64,000 nt of DNA from Paraburkholderia mimosarum LMG 23256 = NBRC 106338 (GCF_000739815.1 NZ_BBJJ01000013.1:1-64000); one strand, 5' to 3'; shown: positions 16,134 to 24,650, counted from the stretch's first letter. The notes: a model not told the origin generated them from the sequence alone. Translations and numbers: made by a program.

Positions 16134-17311
16134 TGGCGCTCCCTGTCTATCTTCACGCGCTCGGCATGGTCAACGCGCTCGGCGACGACGTGCCTGCTAT
16201 CGTCGCAGCGCTCGCGCGCGGAGAGGCGCCCGGCATGGGGCCGATCGCAACGCGCACCGGTACGGCATTCGCTGGCAGTGTGAAGGCGCCGCTCGACATC
16301 GCGCCGCCCGCATCGCTCGCCTGCTACGACTGCCGCAACAACCGGCTTCTGCTCGCCGCGCTGGCGCAGATCCGCACCGCCATCGAAGCCGCGCGCGAAC
16401 GCTTCGGCGCGGGCCGTATCGGCGTCGTGCTGGGTACGAGCACGTCGGGCATCCGCGCCGTGGAAGCGACGTTCACACAGCCGGTGCAGCAAGACGCCGC
16501 TTCGAGGTTCGATTACCGCCAGATGGAGATCGGCACGGCCGCGCCGTTCGCCGCCGCCGCGCTCGACTTGCTCGGTCCCGCGTACACGATTTCCACAGCC
16601 TGCACGTCGAGCGCCAAGGCCTTCGTCGCCGCGCGCCGACTGCTGCGCGCGAACCTGTGCGATGCCGTTGTCGTGGGCGGCGTCGATTCGCTATGCGAAC
16701 TGACGCTGCAAGGCTTTGCCTCGCTGGAATCGACGAGCCCCGTGCGCACCAATCCGATGAGCGCGCAGCGGCGCGGCATCAACATCGGCGAGGGCGCTGC
16801 GGTCTTCCTGATGAGCCGCGAGGAAGGGCCGGTCGTGCTCGCGGGCGCGGGCGAATCGAGCGATGCCCACCATATTTCGGCCCCCGATCCCCAGGGCGTG
16901 GGCGGCGAACTCGCATTGCGCGGTGCGCTCGCCGACGCGGGCATTGGCGCTTCGGCGATCGGCTATGTCAACCTGCACGCCACCGCGACGATCAAGAACG
17001 ATCTGATGGAAGCGCAACTCATGGCGCGTGTCTTTCCCGACGGCGTCGCCGCGAGCGGTACGAAGCCGCTCACGGGGCATACGCTCGGTGCGGCGGGTGC
17101 GAGCGAGCTGGGCCTGGCGTGGCTCACGCTCGCTCGTGACGACGTCGCGCTGCCGCGCCATCTGTGGGATGGAGAAGCCGACCCGGCGCTGCCCCCGCTC
17201 GACCTGGTCGAAGACGCGCGGTATTTGCCGCGCAACGGCGTGCGCCAATACGTGATGAGCAACTCATTCGCGTTCGGCGGCAGCAATGTTTCACTCATAC
17301 TCGGACGATGA
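16133..17311 (+). CDS. apeO: beta-ketoacyl-ACP synthase, elongating subunit (ApeO type)
   Basis: This is a FabF-like condensing enzyme of 392 residues. The catalytic triad is intact: Cys157 in STACTSSAKAF, a histidine in NLHATATIKND and a histidine in KPLTGHTLGAAGAS. In the characterised E. coli cluster ApeO forms a heterodimer with the chain-length factor ApeC and performs the iterative elongation; the same pairing is likely here. The ATG at 16133 overlaps the exporter stop as TGATG. The C terminus NSFAFGGSNVSLILGR is typical. Confidence 0.92.
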   Translation: MALPVYLHALGMVNALGDDVPAIVAALARGEAPGMGPIATRTGTAFAGSVKAPLDIAPPASLACYDCRNNRLLLAALAQIRTAIEAARERFGAGRIGVVLGTSTSGIRAVEATFTQPVQQDAASRFDYRQMEIGTAAPFAAAALDLLGPAYTISTACTSSAKAFVAARRLLRANLCDAVVVGGVDSLCELTLQGFASLESTSPVRTNPMSAQRRGINIGEGAAVFLMSREEGPVVLAGAGESSDAHHISAPDPQGVGGELALRGALADAGIGASAIGYVNLHATATIKNDLMEAQLMARVFPDGVAASGTKPLTGHTLGAAGASELGLAWLTLARDDVALPRHLWDGEADPALPPLDLVEDARYLPRNGVRQYVMSNSFAFGGSNVSLILGR

Positions 17312-17817
17312 TCGAGGCCATGAATCAGCCGCTCTCTCAATCGACAGGCGAGGTCGCGTCCACCTTTCCCCCCATCGAAGCGATCATCCCGCACCGCGGC
17401 ACCATGTTGTTGCTCGACTCGATTGCCGTCTGCAGCGACGCGTCGCTCACGGCACTGGCGAGCGTGCGTGCCGACGCGTGGTACGCCGACGCCCAGGGCG
17501 CGATGCCAGCGTGGATCGGCATTGAACTCATGGCGCAGGCGATCGCGGCCCATGTGGGCCTGCTGTCGATGCGCGCCGGCAAACCCGCGCGCCCTGGCGT
17601 GCTGCTCGGCACGCGCCGCTACGAGGCGTCGTGCCCCGCGTTCGCATGCGGCACGCCGCTGCGCGTGAGCGTCAACGAACTGCTGCGCAGTGAAGAAGGC
17701 CACGGCGCTTACGGCTGCACCATCGATGAGGATGGCGAAATATTGGCCGAGGCCACCGTGAAGGTGTACCAGCCGCGCGATTTCCAGACTTTTATCGAGG
17801 AGAATTCCAGATCATGA
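17308..17817 (+). CDS. apeP: 3-hydroxyacyl-ACP dehydratase (ApeP type)
   Basis: This is a hotdog-fold dehydratase of 169 residues. The active histidine lies in IIPHRGTMLLLDSI and the acidic partner in WIGIELMAQAIAAHVG. It would remove water from 3-hydroxyacyl intermediates to build conjugated double bonds. In E. coli, ApeP works with the second dehydratase ApeI, which here is the C-terminal domain of the ligase fusion. The ATG at 17308 overlaps the ketosynthase stop as ATGA; a second in-frame ATG four codons later (MNQPLSQ) could also be used. Confidence 0.9.
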   Translation: MIEAMNQPLSQSTGEVASTFPPIEAIIPHRGTMLLLDSIAVCSDASLTALASVRADAWYADAQGAMPAWIGIELMAQAIAAHVGLLSMRAGKPARPGVLLGTRRYEASCPAFACGTPLRVSVNELLRSEEGHGAYGCTIDEDGEILAEATVKVYQPRDFQTFIEENSRS

Positions 17818-18539
17818 GCCGGCGTGTTCTCGTCACCGGCGCGAGCCGCGGCATTGGTCGCGCGATCGCCTACCATCTCGCGGCCGACGGCTTTGCCGTG
17901 ACCGTGCATTGCCGCACCGGCGTGAACGAAGCGCAAGCCGTCACGGCGGGCATCGCCGCGCAAGGCGGCACGGGCAGCGTGCTGCAGTTCGACGTGCGCG
18001 ATCGTGCAGCGTGCCGCGCGGCGCTCGAAGCGGATGTCGCGGCGCACGGCCCGTACTACGGCATCGTCTGCTGCGCGGGCGTGACCCGCGACGCCGCGTT
18101 CCCCGCACTGACCGACGAAGACTGGGACATCGTGCTTGAAACGGGCCTCGATGCGTTCTACAACGTCGTGCATCCGCTCGTCATGCCCATGGTGCGTGCG
18201 CGCAAGGGCGGGCGCATTGTGACGGTGGCGTCGGTCTCGGGCGTGACGGGCAATCGCGGGCAGGTGAACTACAGCGCCGCAAAGGCCGGCTTGATCGGTG
18301 CGACGAAGGCGCTCGCGGTGGAACTGGCCACGCGCCATATCACCGTCAACAGCGTCGCGCCCGGGCTCGTGGATACGGGCATGCTCGACGACGTGCCGCT
18401 CGACCATGCACTCAAGGCCGTGCCGATGAATCGCGTGGGGCAGCCCGCCGAAGTGGCGGCCGTTGTGGGCTTCCTGATGTCCGATGCGGCTTCGTATGTC
18501 ACGCGTCAGGTCATCGGCGTCAACGGCGGGATGGTCTGA
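17814..18539 (+). CDS. apeQ: 3-oxoacyl-ACP reductase, FabG-like (ApeQ type)
   Basis: This is an NADPH-dependent short-chain dehydrogenase of 241 residues that reduces 3-oxoacyl-ACP to 3-hydroxyacyl-ACP. The cofactor motif is TGASRGIGRAIAYHLA (residues 7-22). The catalytic Tyr and Lys are in VNYSAAKAGLIGATKA, and NSVAPGLVDTGM and the C-terminal VIGVNGGMV are typical of FabG. It overlaps the dehydratase upstream as ATGA and the next ketosynthase downstream as TGATG, so expression of the pair is coupled. Confidence 0.93.
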   Translation: MSRRVLVTGASRGIGRAIAYHLAADGFAVTVHCRTGVNEAQAVTAGIAAQGGTGSVLQFDVRDRAACRAALEADVAAHGPYYGIVCCAGVTRDAAFPALTDEDWDIVLETGLDAFYNVVHPLVMPMVRARKGGRIVTVASVSGVTGNRGQVNYSAAKAGLIGATKALAVELATRHITVNSVAPGLVDTGMLDDVPLDHALKAVPMNRVGQPAEVAAVVGFLMSDAASYVTRQVIGVNGGMV

Positions 18540-19765
18540 TGAAGCGCGTCGTCATTACCGGCATGGGCGGCGTGACCGCGCTCGGCGATCAATGGGATTG
18601 CATCGAAGCCGCGCTGGAGCGTGGCGTCAATGCAGTGCGGCGGGTGCACGAGTGGGACTATATCGAATCCTTGCATACGCGTCTTGCGTGCCCGTTGCCG
18701 ACGTTCTCCACTCCTGAATATTACCCCCGCAAGAAGACGCGTTCGATGGGCCCCGTTTCGCTTTATGCGGTGCGTGCGAGCGAATTCGCGCTGGAGGACG
18801 CCGGCCTGCTGGACGATCCGTCGATCAAGGACGGGCGCATGGGCGTGGCCTACGGCTCCTCGTCGGGCTCGGTCGAGCCCGTTCGCGCATTCGGCAAGAT
18901 GCTTGACACGGGCTCGATGAGCGACGTGACCTCGAACAGCTACGTCCAGATGATGCCGCACACCACGGCCGTGAACGTGAGTCTCTTCTGGGACCTGAAA
19001 GGGCGCATCGTGCCGACCTCGTGCGCGTGCGCTTCGGGCAGCCAGGCAATCGGCTACGCGTACGAGATGATCGCGAACGGCAAGCAGACGCTGATGCTCG
19101 CGGGCGGCGCCGAGGAACTCTCAGGGCCCGGCGTGGCCGTGTTCGACATGCTCTATGCCACGAGCACGCGCAACGGCGAGCCGCAGCTCACGCCGCGTCC
19201 ATTCGATGCCGCGCGCGACGGGCTCGTGGTGGGCGAGGGCGCGGCCACGCTCGTGCTCGAGGAATACGAGCATGCACTTGCGCGCGGCGCGCGCATTCAT
19301 GCGGAAGTGGTGGGCTTCGGCAGCAATTCGGACGGCGCCCATATCACGCAGCCCACGGCGGCGACGATGGCGGTGGCGATGCGCCAGGCGCTGGCCGATG
19401 CGGGACTGCCGCCCGAAGCGATCGCCTACGTGAATGCGCACGGCACGTCGACGGATCGCGGCGACATAGCCGAAAGCCACGCCACGGCCCAGACCTTCGG
19501 CGACCGCATGCCGATCAGCTCGCTCAAGAGCTATATCGGCCATACGCTAGGGGCGTGCGGCGCGATCGAAGCGTGGTGGACGATCGAGATGATGAAGCGC
19601 AAGCGCTATGCGCCCACGCTCAACCTGACCGACGTCGATCCCGCCTGCGCGCCGCTCGACTACATCATGGGCGAGGCGCGCGACATCGACGCCGAATACG
19701 TGATGAGCAACAACTTCGCGTTCGGCGGCGTGAACACATCGCTGATCTTCAGGCGTGCGCGGTGA
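18539..19765 (+). CDS. apeR: beta-ketoacyl-ACP synthase (ApeR type)
   Basis: This is a FabF-like ketosynthase of 408 residues with a full catalytic set: Cys164 in SCACASGSQAIGYAYE, histidines in YVNAHGTSTDRGD and YIGHTLGACGAIEA. Its place directly after the ketoreductase corresponds to ApeR, thought to act as a homodimer in early condensation of the aryl starter. The start is the ATG at 18539, overlapping the FabG-like stop. The stop overlaps a GTG that begins the next ketosynthase. Confidence 0.9.
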   Translation: MKRVVITGMGGVTALGDQWDCIEAALERGVNAVRRVHEWDYIESLHTRLACPLPTFSTPEYYPRKKTRSMGPVSLYAVRASEFALEDAGLLDDPSIKDGRMGVAYGSSSGSVEPVRAFGKMLDTGSMSDVTSNSYVQMMPHTTAVNVSLFWDLKGRIVPTSCACASGSQAIGYAYEMIANGKQTLMLAGGAEELSGPGVAVFDMLYATSTRNGEPQLTPRPFDAARDGLVVGEGAATLVLEEYEHALARGARIHAEVVGFGSNSDGAHITQPTAATMAVAMRQALADAGLPPEAIAYVNAHGTSTDRGDIAESHATAQTFGDRMPISSLKSYIGHTLGACGAIEAWWTIEMMKRKRYAPTLNLTDVDPACAPLDYIMGEARDIDAEYVMSNNFAFGGVNTSLIFRRAR

Positions 19766-21012
19766 GCATGCAGGCGTCGGTATGCGCTAATGGCTTGCGG
19801 CGTGTCGTCGTGACGGGCATGGGGATCGTCTCGTGCCTCGGCAACACGCTCGACGGCGTCGCAGCGAATCTGCGCGACGGGCGTAGCGGCATCACGCGCG
19901 TTCAGGCGTGGCGCGAGCGCGGCTTCGCGAGCCAGGTGGCGGCGGTGGCAACGGTTGCGGATGGAGTGCCGTTCGAGCGCAGGGCCGAGCGCTTCATGGG
20001 CGACACGGCGCGCTTCGCCTGTCATGCCGCGCGCAGCGCCATTGCCGACGCGCGGCTCGATGCAAACGTGCTGCGCACGCCGCGCGCGGGCGCGGTGGTG
20101 GGCTCCGGCGTCGGCACGATGTCGGCCTACGACGCGGCCATGGCGTGCGCGCATGTGCGCGGTATCGACCGCGTGCCGCCCTATACCGTGCCGCAGGCGA
20201 TGAGCAGCACGACGTCGGCGAATCTCGCGCACGTGTTCGGGATGGAAGGCGTGACGTATTCGCCGTCCTCGGCCTGCACGACTTCGGCGCTCGCGCTCGG
20301 CCAGGCGATGCAGCTCATCCAGACGGGGCGCCAGGACATCGTGCTCGCGGGCGGCAGCGAAGCCTTGCACGACAACATGACGCTGATGTTCGACGCGATG
20401 GGCGCACTGTCGCGCGGCTTCAACGAGATGCCGGAACGGGCGTCGAGGCCTTATGACGCCCATCGCGACGGTTTTGTGATCGGTTCGGGTGCCGGGGTAC
20501 TCGTGCTCGAGTCGCTCGCGCATGCGCAGGCGCGCAACGCGCCCATTCATGCGGAACTGACCGGCTTCGGGCATGGCACCGACGGCGCGCATATGGTCGC
20601 GCCGCAGGCGGGCGGCATTGCGCGCGCGATGCGCGCGGCGCTCGAAGAGGCCGGCTGCCGGCCGGACTACATCAATACGCACGCGCCTTCCACGCCATCG
20701 GGCGATATCGAGGAATTACTCGCACTGCGCGCCGTGTTCGGCGACGACGTGCCCGCGTTCTCGTCGACGAAAGCGCTCAGCGGCCATCCGCTCGGAGCCT
20801 GCGGCGCGCACGAAGCGATCTACACGTTGCTGATGATGCGCGATCGCTTCATCGCGGGCGCCGTGGGCATCGATACGCTCGATTCGCATGCCGCCGGGAT
20901 GCCGCTCGTGCGCGAAACGCGCGCTGCGTGCATCGAGACGGCGATGTCGGTTTCATTCGGGTTCGGCGGCAGTTGCGCCAGCCTGGTGTTTCGCGCCTGG
21001 AACGAGGGCTGA
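19762..21012 (+). CDS. additional beta-ketoacyl-ACP synthase (FabB/FabF type)
   Basis: This is a third complete condensing enzyme, 416 residues. Cys172 in SPSSACTTSALALGQ, His in YINTHAPSTPSGD and His in ALSGHPLGACGAHEA are present, so it should be active. The HAPSTPSGD form differs from the usual HGTxT and is closer to FabB-like HATST variants. It has no counterpart in the core E. coli ape order. It may initiate chains, act on the fatty-acyl part of the lipid anchor, or set chain length. The GTG at 19762 overlaps the previous stop as GTGA; ATG at 19768 is the alternative. Confidence 0.88.
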   Translation: MSMQASVCANGLRRVVVTGMGIVSCLGNTLDGVAANLRDGRSGITRVQAWRERGFASQVAAVATVADGVPFERRAERFMGDTARFACHAARSAIADARLDANVLRTPRAGAVVGSGVGTMSAYDAAMACAHVRGIDRVPPYTVPQAMSSTTSANLAHVFGMEGVTYSPSSACTTSALALGQAMQLIQTGRQDIVLAGGSEALHDNMTLMFDAMGALSRGFNEMPERASRPYDAHRDGFVIGSGAGVLVLESLAHAQARNAPIHAELTGFGHGTDGAHMVAPQAGGIARAMRAALEEAGCRPDYINTHAPSTPSGDIEELLALRAVFGDDVPAFSSTKALSGHPLGACGAHEAIYTLLMMRDRFIAGAVGIDTLDSHAAGMPLVRETRAACIETAMSVSFGFGGSCASLVFRAWNEG

Positions 21013-21047
21013 TGTTTCAGGCAACCTTGAAGATAATGAGGATTCAA

Positions 21048-21503
21048 ATGAAAAAGACGTACCTCACGCTTGGCTCCGCCGCCATCGTCAGCCTGACGTT
21101 GGCCGGTTGCGGAACGCAGCGACTGACGCTGCCGATCCAGCCCGCAGCTTCCCTCTCGACGGCTAAAGCCGCGCCTGGCACGGACCCCGCCGCGAAAATC
21201 GCGGTGTATTTCGGCGCGCAGCCGCATCCGGACGTTGTGCGCAGTGTGGGCAACGCGTCGCATTCCTTGCGTGTCGCACGCGCGACCGACGGCGCCGAGG
21301 CCACCTGTAACAAGGCGCTCGCCACCGGGCTCGACAAGCTGCGGGCGGATGCCCAGAGCAGGGGCGCGAACGCGGTCATCAACGTGACCACGCGCTTTCA
21401 CGGCACCGAGACCGCTTCGGCCACCGAATACACCTGCGGCGTGAGCCCGAGCGCGGCGGCCATCGCCGTCACGGGTGAGCTCGCGGTGCTGCAAGGCAAT
21501 TGA
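21048..21503 (+). CDS. small lipoprotein, paralogue of the next gene
   Basis: This is an exported lipoprotein of 151 residues. Residues 1-20 form a lipoprotein signal with the lipobox SLTLAGC (lipidated Cys near residue 20). The mature part shares with the following gene IAVYFGAQPHP, a cysteine-anchored helix (CNKALATGLDKLRADAQSRG), ANAVINV and EYTCGV. Similar proteins are sometimes annotated as excinuclease subunits, which nothing in the sequence supports. It follows the last ketosynthase after 35 bases in the same direction, so a cell-envelope role linked to pigment placement is possible but unproven. I chose the ATG at 21048; upstream in-frame codons overlap the ketosynthase gene. Confidence 0.8.
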   Translation: MKKTYLTLGSAAIVSLTLAGCGTQRLTLPIQPAASLSTAKAAPGTDPAAKIAVYFGAQPHPDVVRSVGNASHSLRVARATDGAEATCNKALATGLDKLRADAQSRGANAVINVTTRFHGTETASATEYTCGVSPSAAAIAVTGELAVLQGN

Positions 21504-21520
21504 GCAAACGGAGATAAGCA

Positions 21521-21961
21521 ATGAAGAAGCTGTGGATGTTCGCCGCGCTGTGCGCGGCATTTGCGGCGTCGCACGCCCAGGCACGCAATACGGTCGAGAG
21601 CTACCCCGTGGATGCAGCGCTCAGGAGCGAGCCAGGCAAGGTCAACGACGACATCGCGCTGTACTTCGCGGGCCAGCCTCATCCGGCGGTGAAGAAAGCA
21701 TTGGGCCAGTTCTCCACGAACAAGAAGACGAACGCGTTTGGCAAGACCGACGAAGTGGCGTGTCAGCACGTGTTCCTTTCGGCCGTGGCGGAGTTGCAGG
21801 AACGCGCGCGCAAGGAAGGCGGCAACGCCGTCATCAACATCAAGAGCAACTACAAGAACGAACTGCGCGCGAGTGACACGGAATTTACGTGTGGCGCTGG
21901 CGCAATGATTGCCGGCGTGGCGCTCGTCGGCGAGGTGGTGACGCTCAAGGGCGACAAGTAA
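21521..21961 (+). CDS. small periplasmic protein, paralogue of the preceding lipoprotein
   Basis: This is an exported soluble protein of 146 residues. It has a classical signal peptide (MKKLWMFAALCAAFAASHAQA) without lipobox cysteine. Shared blocks with the upstream paralogue are IALYFAGQPHP, CQHVFLSAVAELQERARKEG, GNAVINI and EFTCGAG. The two conserved cysteines could form a disulphide in the periplasm. A GGAGATAAGCA site precedes the ATG by a proper distance, and only 17 bases separate it from the upstream gene. Function unknown. It is the last gene of the plus-strand pigment operon; the next gene converges from the other strand. Confidence 0.8.
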   Translation: MKKLWMFAALCAAFAASHAQARNTVESYPVDAALRSEPGKVNDDIALYFAGQPHPAVKKALGQFSTNKKTNAFGKTDEVACQHVFLSAVAELQERARKEGGNAVINIKSNYKNELRASDTEFTCGAGAMIAGVALVGEVVTLKGDK

Positions 21962-22009
21962 CCCCAAGCGGGCGGCGGGCGACCCGGCGCACACCGCCTC
22001 TACACGCGT

Positions 22010-22774
22010 TCACGTCGCCTTGACAGCCGCTACGTTGACCAGCGTTTCGCGCCGTTTGCCGGGCTTCGGACGATGCAGACCGAGACGCTCGAAAAGTCCG
22101 AAGTCCGCCGCGCGGCTCCACCACAGATAGGGGAGCGAAACGTTACGGTCCGCGAAGCGAAAGCCCGCGTCGCGGATCATCGCGAGGTAGCCTTCGGCGC
22201 TCTTCTGCACGTGCATCGGATGGCGGAACAGCAGACGGATCACCCAGGAGCGGATATAGGCTTCGGTCGACTCCGCGAACAGCAAGACGCCGCCCGGCTT
22301 GAGCACGCGGTAGAACTCCGCGAGCGCGCGCTCCTGCTCGACCAGGTGATGGAAAGTCTGATGGCAGAACACGATGTCCGCGCTGGCCGTGGGTAGCGGC
22401 AGGCGCGCGCAGTCGCCGTGCAGCAACTCGAACTTCGTTCCCGTGTGCGGCGAATTCTGGTGGCTGCGGGGAAAACTGCGCTCGCACGCGCGCGCAGCAA
22501 GCGCCGCCTGTTCGAGCGAAGCCTGGTGATAATCGATCCCGATGATGCGGCGCGGGCGGAAGGCCTCGGCCAGCAGCCGCAGCGACTTGCCCTGGCCGCA
22601 ACCCACGTCGACGATTTCGGGCGCGTCGGGCAGCGGCACGTCGATCAGGCGCGTGAGGTCGTTGATCGCCACGCGCAGCACGTGATGTTCCCACGTATGG
22701 GTGCGCAGAAACCAGATGCCGAATGCCGTTTCCGGCACGAACGGCGGCACGCAATTTGATTCGGAAACCGACAT
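22010..22774 (-). CDS. class I SAM-dependent methyltransferase
   Basis: This is a cytoplasmic methyltransferase of 254 residues. Motif I is IVDVGCGQGKSLRLLAEAF (about residues 54-72). The acidic residue of motif II sits in IIGIDYHQASLEQA, and the ADIVFCHQTFHHLVEQ and VLKPGGVLLFAES segments are typical of the Methyltransf_11 group. In aryl polyene clusters a methyltransferase (ApeB position in E. coli) methylates the aryl head group; this gene may do the same. It is transcribed away from the halogenase-like gene, from a shared 172-base intergenic region, and converges on the pigment operon 3' end. Confidence 0.85.
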   Translation of the reverse strand: MSVSESNCVPPFVPETAFGIWFLRTHTWEHHVLRVAINDLTRLIDVPLPDAPEIVDVGCGQGKSLRLLAEAFRPRRIIGIDYHQASLEQAALAARACERSFPRSHQNSPHTGTKFELLHGDCARLPLPTASADIVFCHQTFHHLVEQERALAEFYRVLKPGGVLLFAESTEAYIRSWVIRLLFRHPMHVQKSAEGYLAMIRDAGFRFADRNVSLPYLWWSRAADFGLFERLGLHRPKPGKRRETLVNVAAVKAT

Positions 22775-22822
22775 ATTTTTTACCCGATGCGAGTGCAGTC
22801 GTGGACGAGAATCGGCATTGTA

Positions 22823-22885
22823 AATGCAAGGGCGCCGCGAGGGGTGTCAGAATCACGTTCTCACGCAGCGCCGTACGCTTGCATT
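22823..22885. promoter_or_regulatory. 8-bp inverted repeat between divergent tailoring genes
   Basis: AATGCAAG at 22823-22830 and its exact complement CTTGCATT at 22878-22885 are separated by 47 bases, in the shared upstream region of the methyltransferase and the halogenase-like gene. The spacing is about five helical turns centre to centre (55 bases), which would suit a looping or dimeric regulator. No transcription factor gene is adjacent, and chance cannot be excluded. Confidence 0.3.
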
Positions 22886-22946
22886 GAACCTACAGCGCGT
22901 AACAAAACGTAACGGGGCGTTCGGACGCACAGAAAGGATAGAACCT

Positions 22947-24212
22947 ATGGAACAGAGCCTCGCAGAAGCAGTGACAGCCCCTTCCACGCGGCGCGAAGAC
23001 GTCGATGTGGCGATCATCGGCGCCGGCCCGTCGGGCGCCGTTGCTGCGGCCCTTTTGCGCAAGGCCGGACGATCGGTGCTCGTGCTCGAGCGCCAGCACT
23101 TCCCGCGCTTTTCGATTGGCGAGAGCCTGCTGCCGCAAAGCATGGCGTACCTGGAAGAAGCCGGCATGTTGCAGGCGGTGGTGGAGGCCGGCTTTCAATA
23201 CAAGAATGGGGCGCACTTCGTGTGGCGCGATCAGGCCTCGACGTACGACTTCCGCGACAAGCATTCGGCGGGCTGGGGCACGACGTATCAGGTGGAGCGC
23301 GCGAAGTTCGATGAACTGCTGATCGGCTGCGCCGCGCAGCAGGGCGCCGAAGTGCGCTTCGGCCACACCGTGCTCGGCATGAGCACGGGCGCGGCGCCGG
23401 TGCTGGACGTCGCCGACGAGAGCGGAGCGCAGTATCGGGTGCATGCCCGTTTCGTGCTCGATGCGAGCGGCTTCGGCCGTGTGCTGCCGCGGCTACTTAA
23501 CCTGGAGGCGCCGACTGGCCTGCCGACGCGCGCCGCGATCTTCAGCCATGTGCGCGACGGGCTGCCGCTCGACGCCTTCGATCGCAACAAGATCTGCGTG
23601 GCGACGCACCCTGAGCGCCGCGATGTCTGGTTCTGGATGATCCCGCTCGCAGGCGGGCGCACGTCGGTAGGGTGCGTTGCCGAAGCGGCTTTCCTCGATG
23701 TGCCGGAAGCGGAGCGCGAGACGCGGCTGCGCGCGCTGATTCGCTCGGAACCGACGCTGAATCGGTTGATCGGCGACGCGCCGTTCCTCATGCCGGTGAA
23801 CCGGATCGGCGGCTATTCGGCCAACGTGGAGCGCCTGCATGGACCGGGCTACGCGCTGCTCGGCAACGCGGGCGAGTTTCTCGACCCGGTGTTTTCATCG
23901 GGCGTCACGATCGCGCTGCGTTCGGCGCACCTGGCTGTGAAGGTGCTCGTGCGGGCGCTCGATGGCGCGCAAGTGGATTGGTACGCGGAATACGACGTGC
24001 CGTTGCGCAAGGGCATCGACGCGTTCCGCGCTTTCGTCGAGCGCTGGTACACGGGCGAGCTGCAGGACATCATTTACTACCCGCGACAGACGCCCACCAT
24101 CCGGCGCATGATCAGCGCCGTGCTCGCGGGATACGCGTGGGACGAGAGCAATCCGTTTGTGGCGGACCCTGTGCGCAGGCTCAACACGCTATATGAGGCA
24201 TGCAAGCCGTAA
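22947..24212 (+). CDS. flavin-dependent halogenase-like oxidoreductase
   Basis: This is an FAD enzyme of 421 residues. The dinucleotide motif is VAIIGAGPSGAVAAALL (residues 21-37), followed by FSIGESLLPQSMAYLEEAG. Two halogenase signatures are present: W228-F-W-M-I-P233, which fits the WxWxIP pattern, and a lysine (Lys86) in GFQYKNGAHFVW at the place of the catalytic lysine of phenolic halogenases. Related enzymes occur in xanthomonadin and flexirubin clusters and act on the aryl ring or polyene, though some members hydroxylate or are only annotated as oxidoreductases. The ATG at 22947 has AGAAAGGA upstream. It is divergent from the methyltransferase. Confidence 0.82.
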   Translation: MEQSLAEAVTAPSTRREDVDVAIIGAGPSGAVAAALLRKAGRSVLVLERQHFPRFSIGESLLPQSMAYLEEAGMLQAVVEAGFQYKNGAHFVWRDQASTYDFRDKHSAGWGTTYQVERAKFDELLIGCAAQQGAEVRFGHTVLGMSTGAAPVLDVADESGAQYRVHARFVLDASGFGRVLPRLLNLEAPTGLPTRAAIFSHVRDGLPLDAFDRNKICVATHPERRDVWFWMIPLAGGRTSVGCVAEAAFLDVPEAERETRLRALIRSEPTLNRLIGDAPFLMPVNRIGGYSANVERLHGPGYALLGNAGEFLDPVFSSGVTIALRSAHLAVKVLVRALDGAQVDWYAEYDVPLRKGIDAFRAFVERWYTGELQDIIYYPRQTPTIRRMISAVLAGYAWDESNPFVADPVRRLNTLYEACKP

Positions 24213-24270
24213 GCGCACGGCGTTGGTTTCGGGGCGACGCGTGAATTGCCTGCAGTGCGAAAGCCATCTG

Positions 24271-24546
24271 TCAGTCGCGATTGATAAGCAGACCGATCAG
24301 CACGCCGACACCCGCTGCAATCCCGATCGACGCCCACGGACGCTCGTGGACGAAGTCGTCAGTAATGTGCGCAGCCTGCTTGCCCTTTGTGACCACGACG
24401 ACCTGCACGTCCGCTGCCTTTTTCCTGGCTTCGTGCAGTCGTTGCAGCGCCAGTTCATGCAGCTTTGGAGTCGCTTCGCTGCTGGCGCCTTCAGGCTGCG
24501 GGGGCTGATTCCCGAGATCGGCGCGCTCGGCATTGGTATCAGACAT
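24271..24546 (-). CDS. DUF883 (ElaB/YqjD) family membrane-anchored protein
   Basis: This is a small protein of 91 residues with the ElaB/YqjD layout. A polar helical N-terminal half (KLHELALQRLHEARKKAADV) is followed by HERPWASIGIAAGVGVLIG, the glycine-rich C-terminal membrane helix that ends in LLINRD. E. coli members tether ribosomes or elongation factors to the membrane in stationary phase. The start is the ATG at 24546, with GGAG in the upstream GAAAGGAGAGACCG. No operon partner is obvious. Confidence 0.85.
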   Translation of the reverse strand: MSDTNAERADLGNQPPQPEGASSEATPKLHELALQRLHEARKKAADVQVVVVTKGKQAAHITDDFVHERPWASIGIAAGVGVLIGLLINRD

Positions 24547-24650
24547 CGGTCTCTCCTTTCATTCCTGCGGTGGTTTTCAAACCATTGTTGGCCCGGCCAG
24601 CACACGGCGATAGCGCGCAACGAGCTTCTTCAAACGCGCACCAAAGTCAG

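Noticed and set aside
21962..22009. Bidirectional terminator between convergent pigment and methyltransferase genes
   Set aside because: GC-rich but without a stable stem followed by a T-run.
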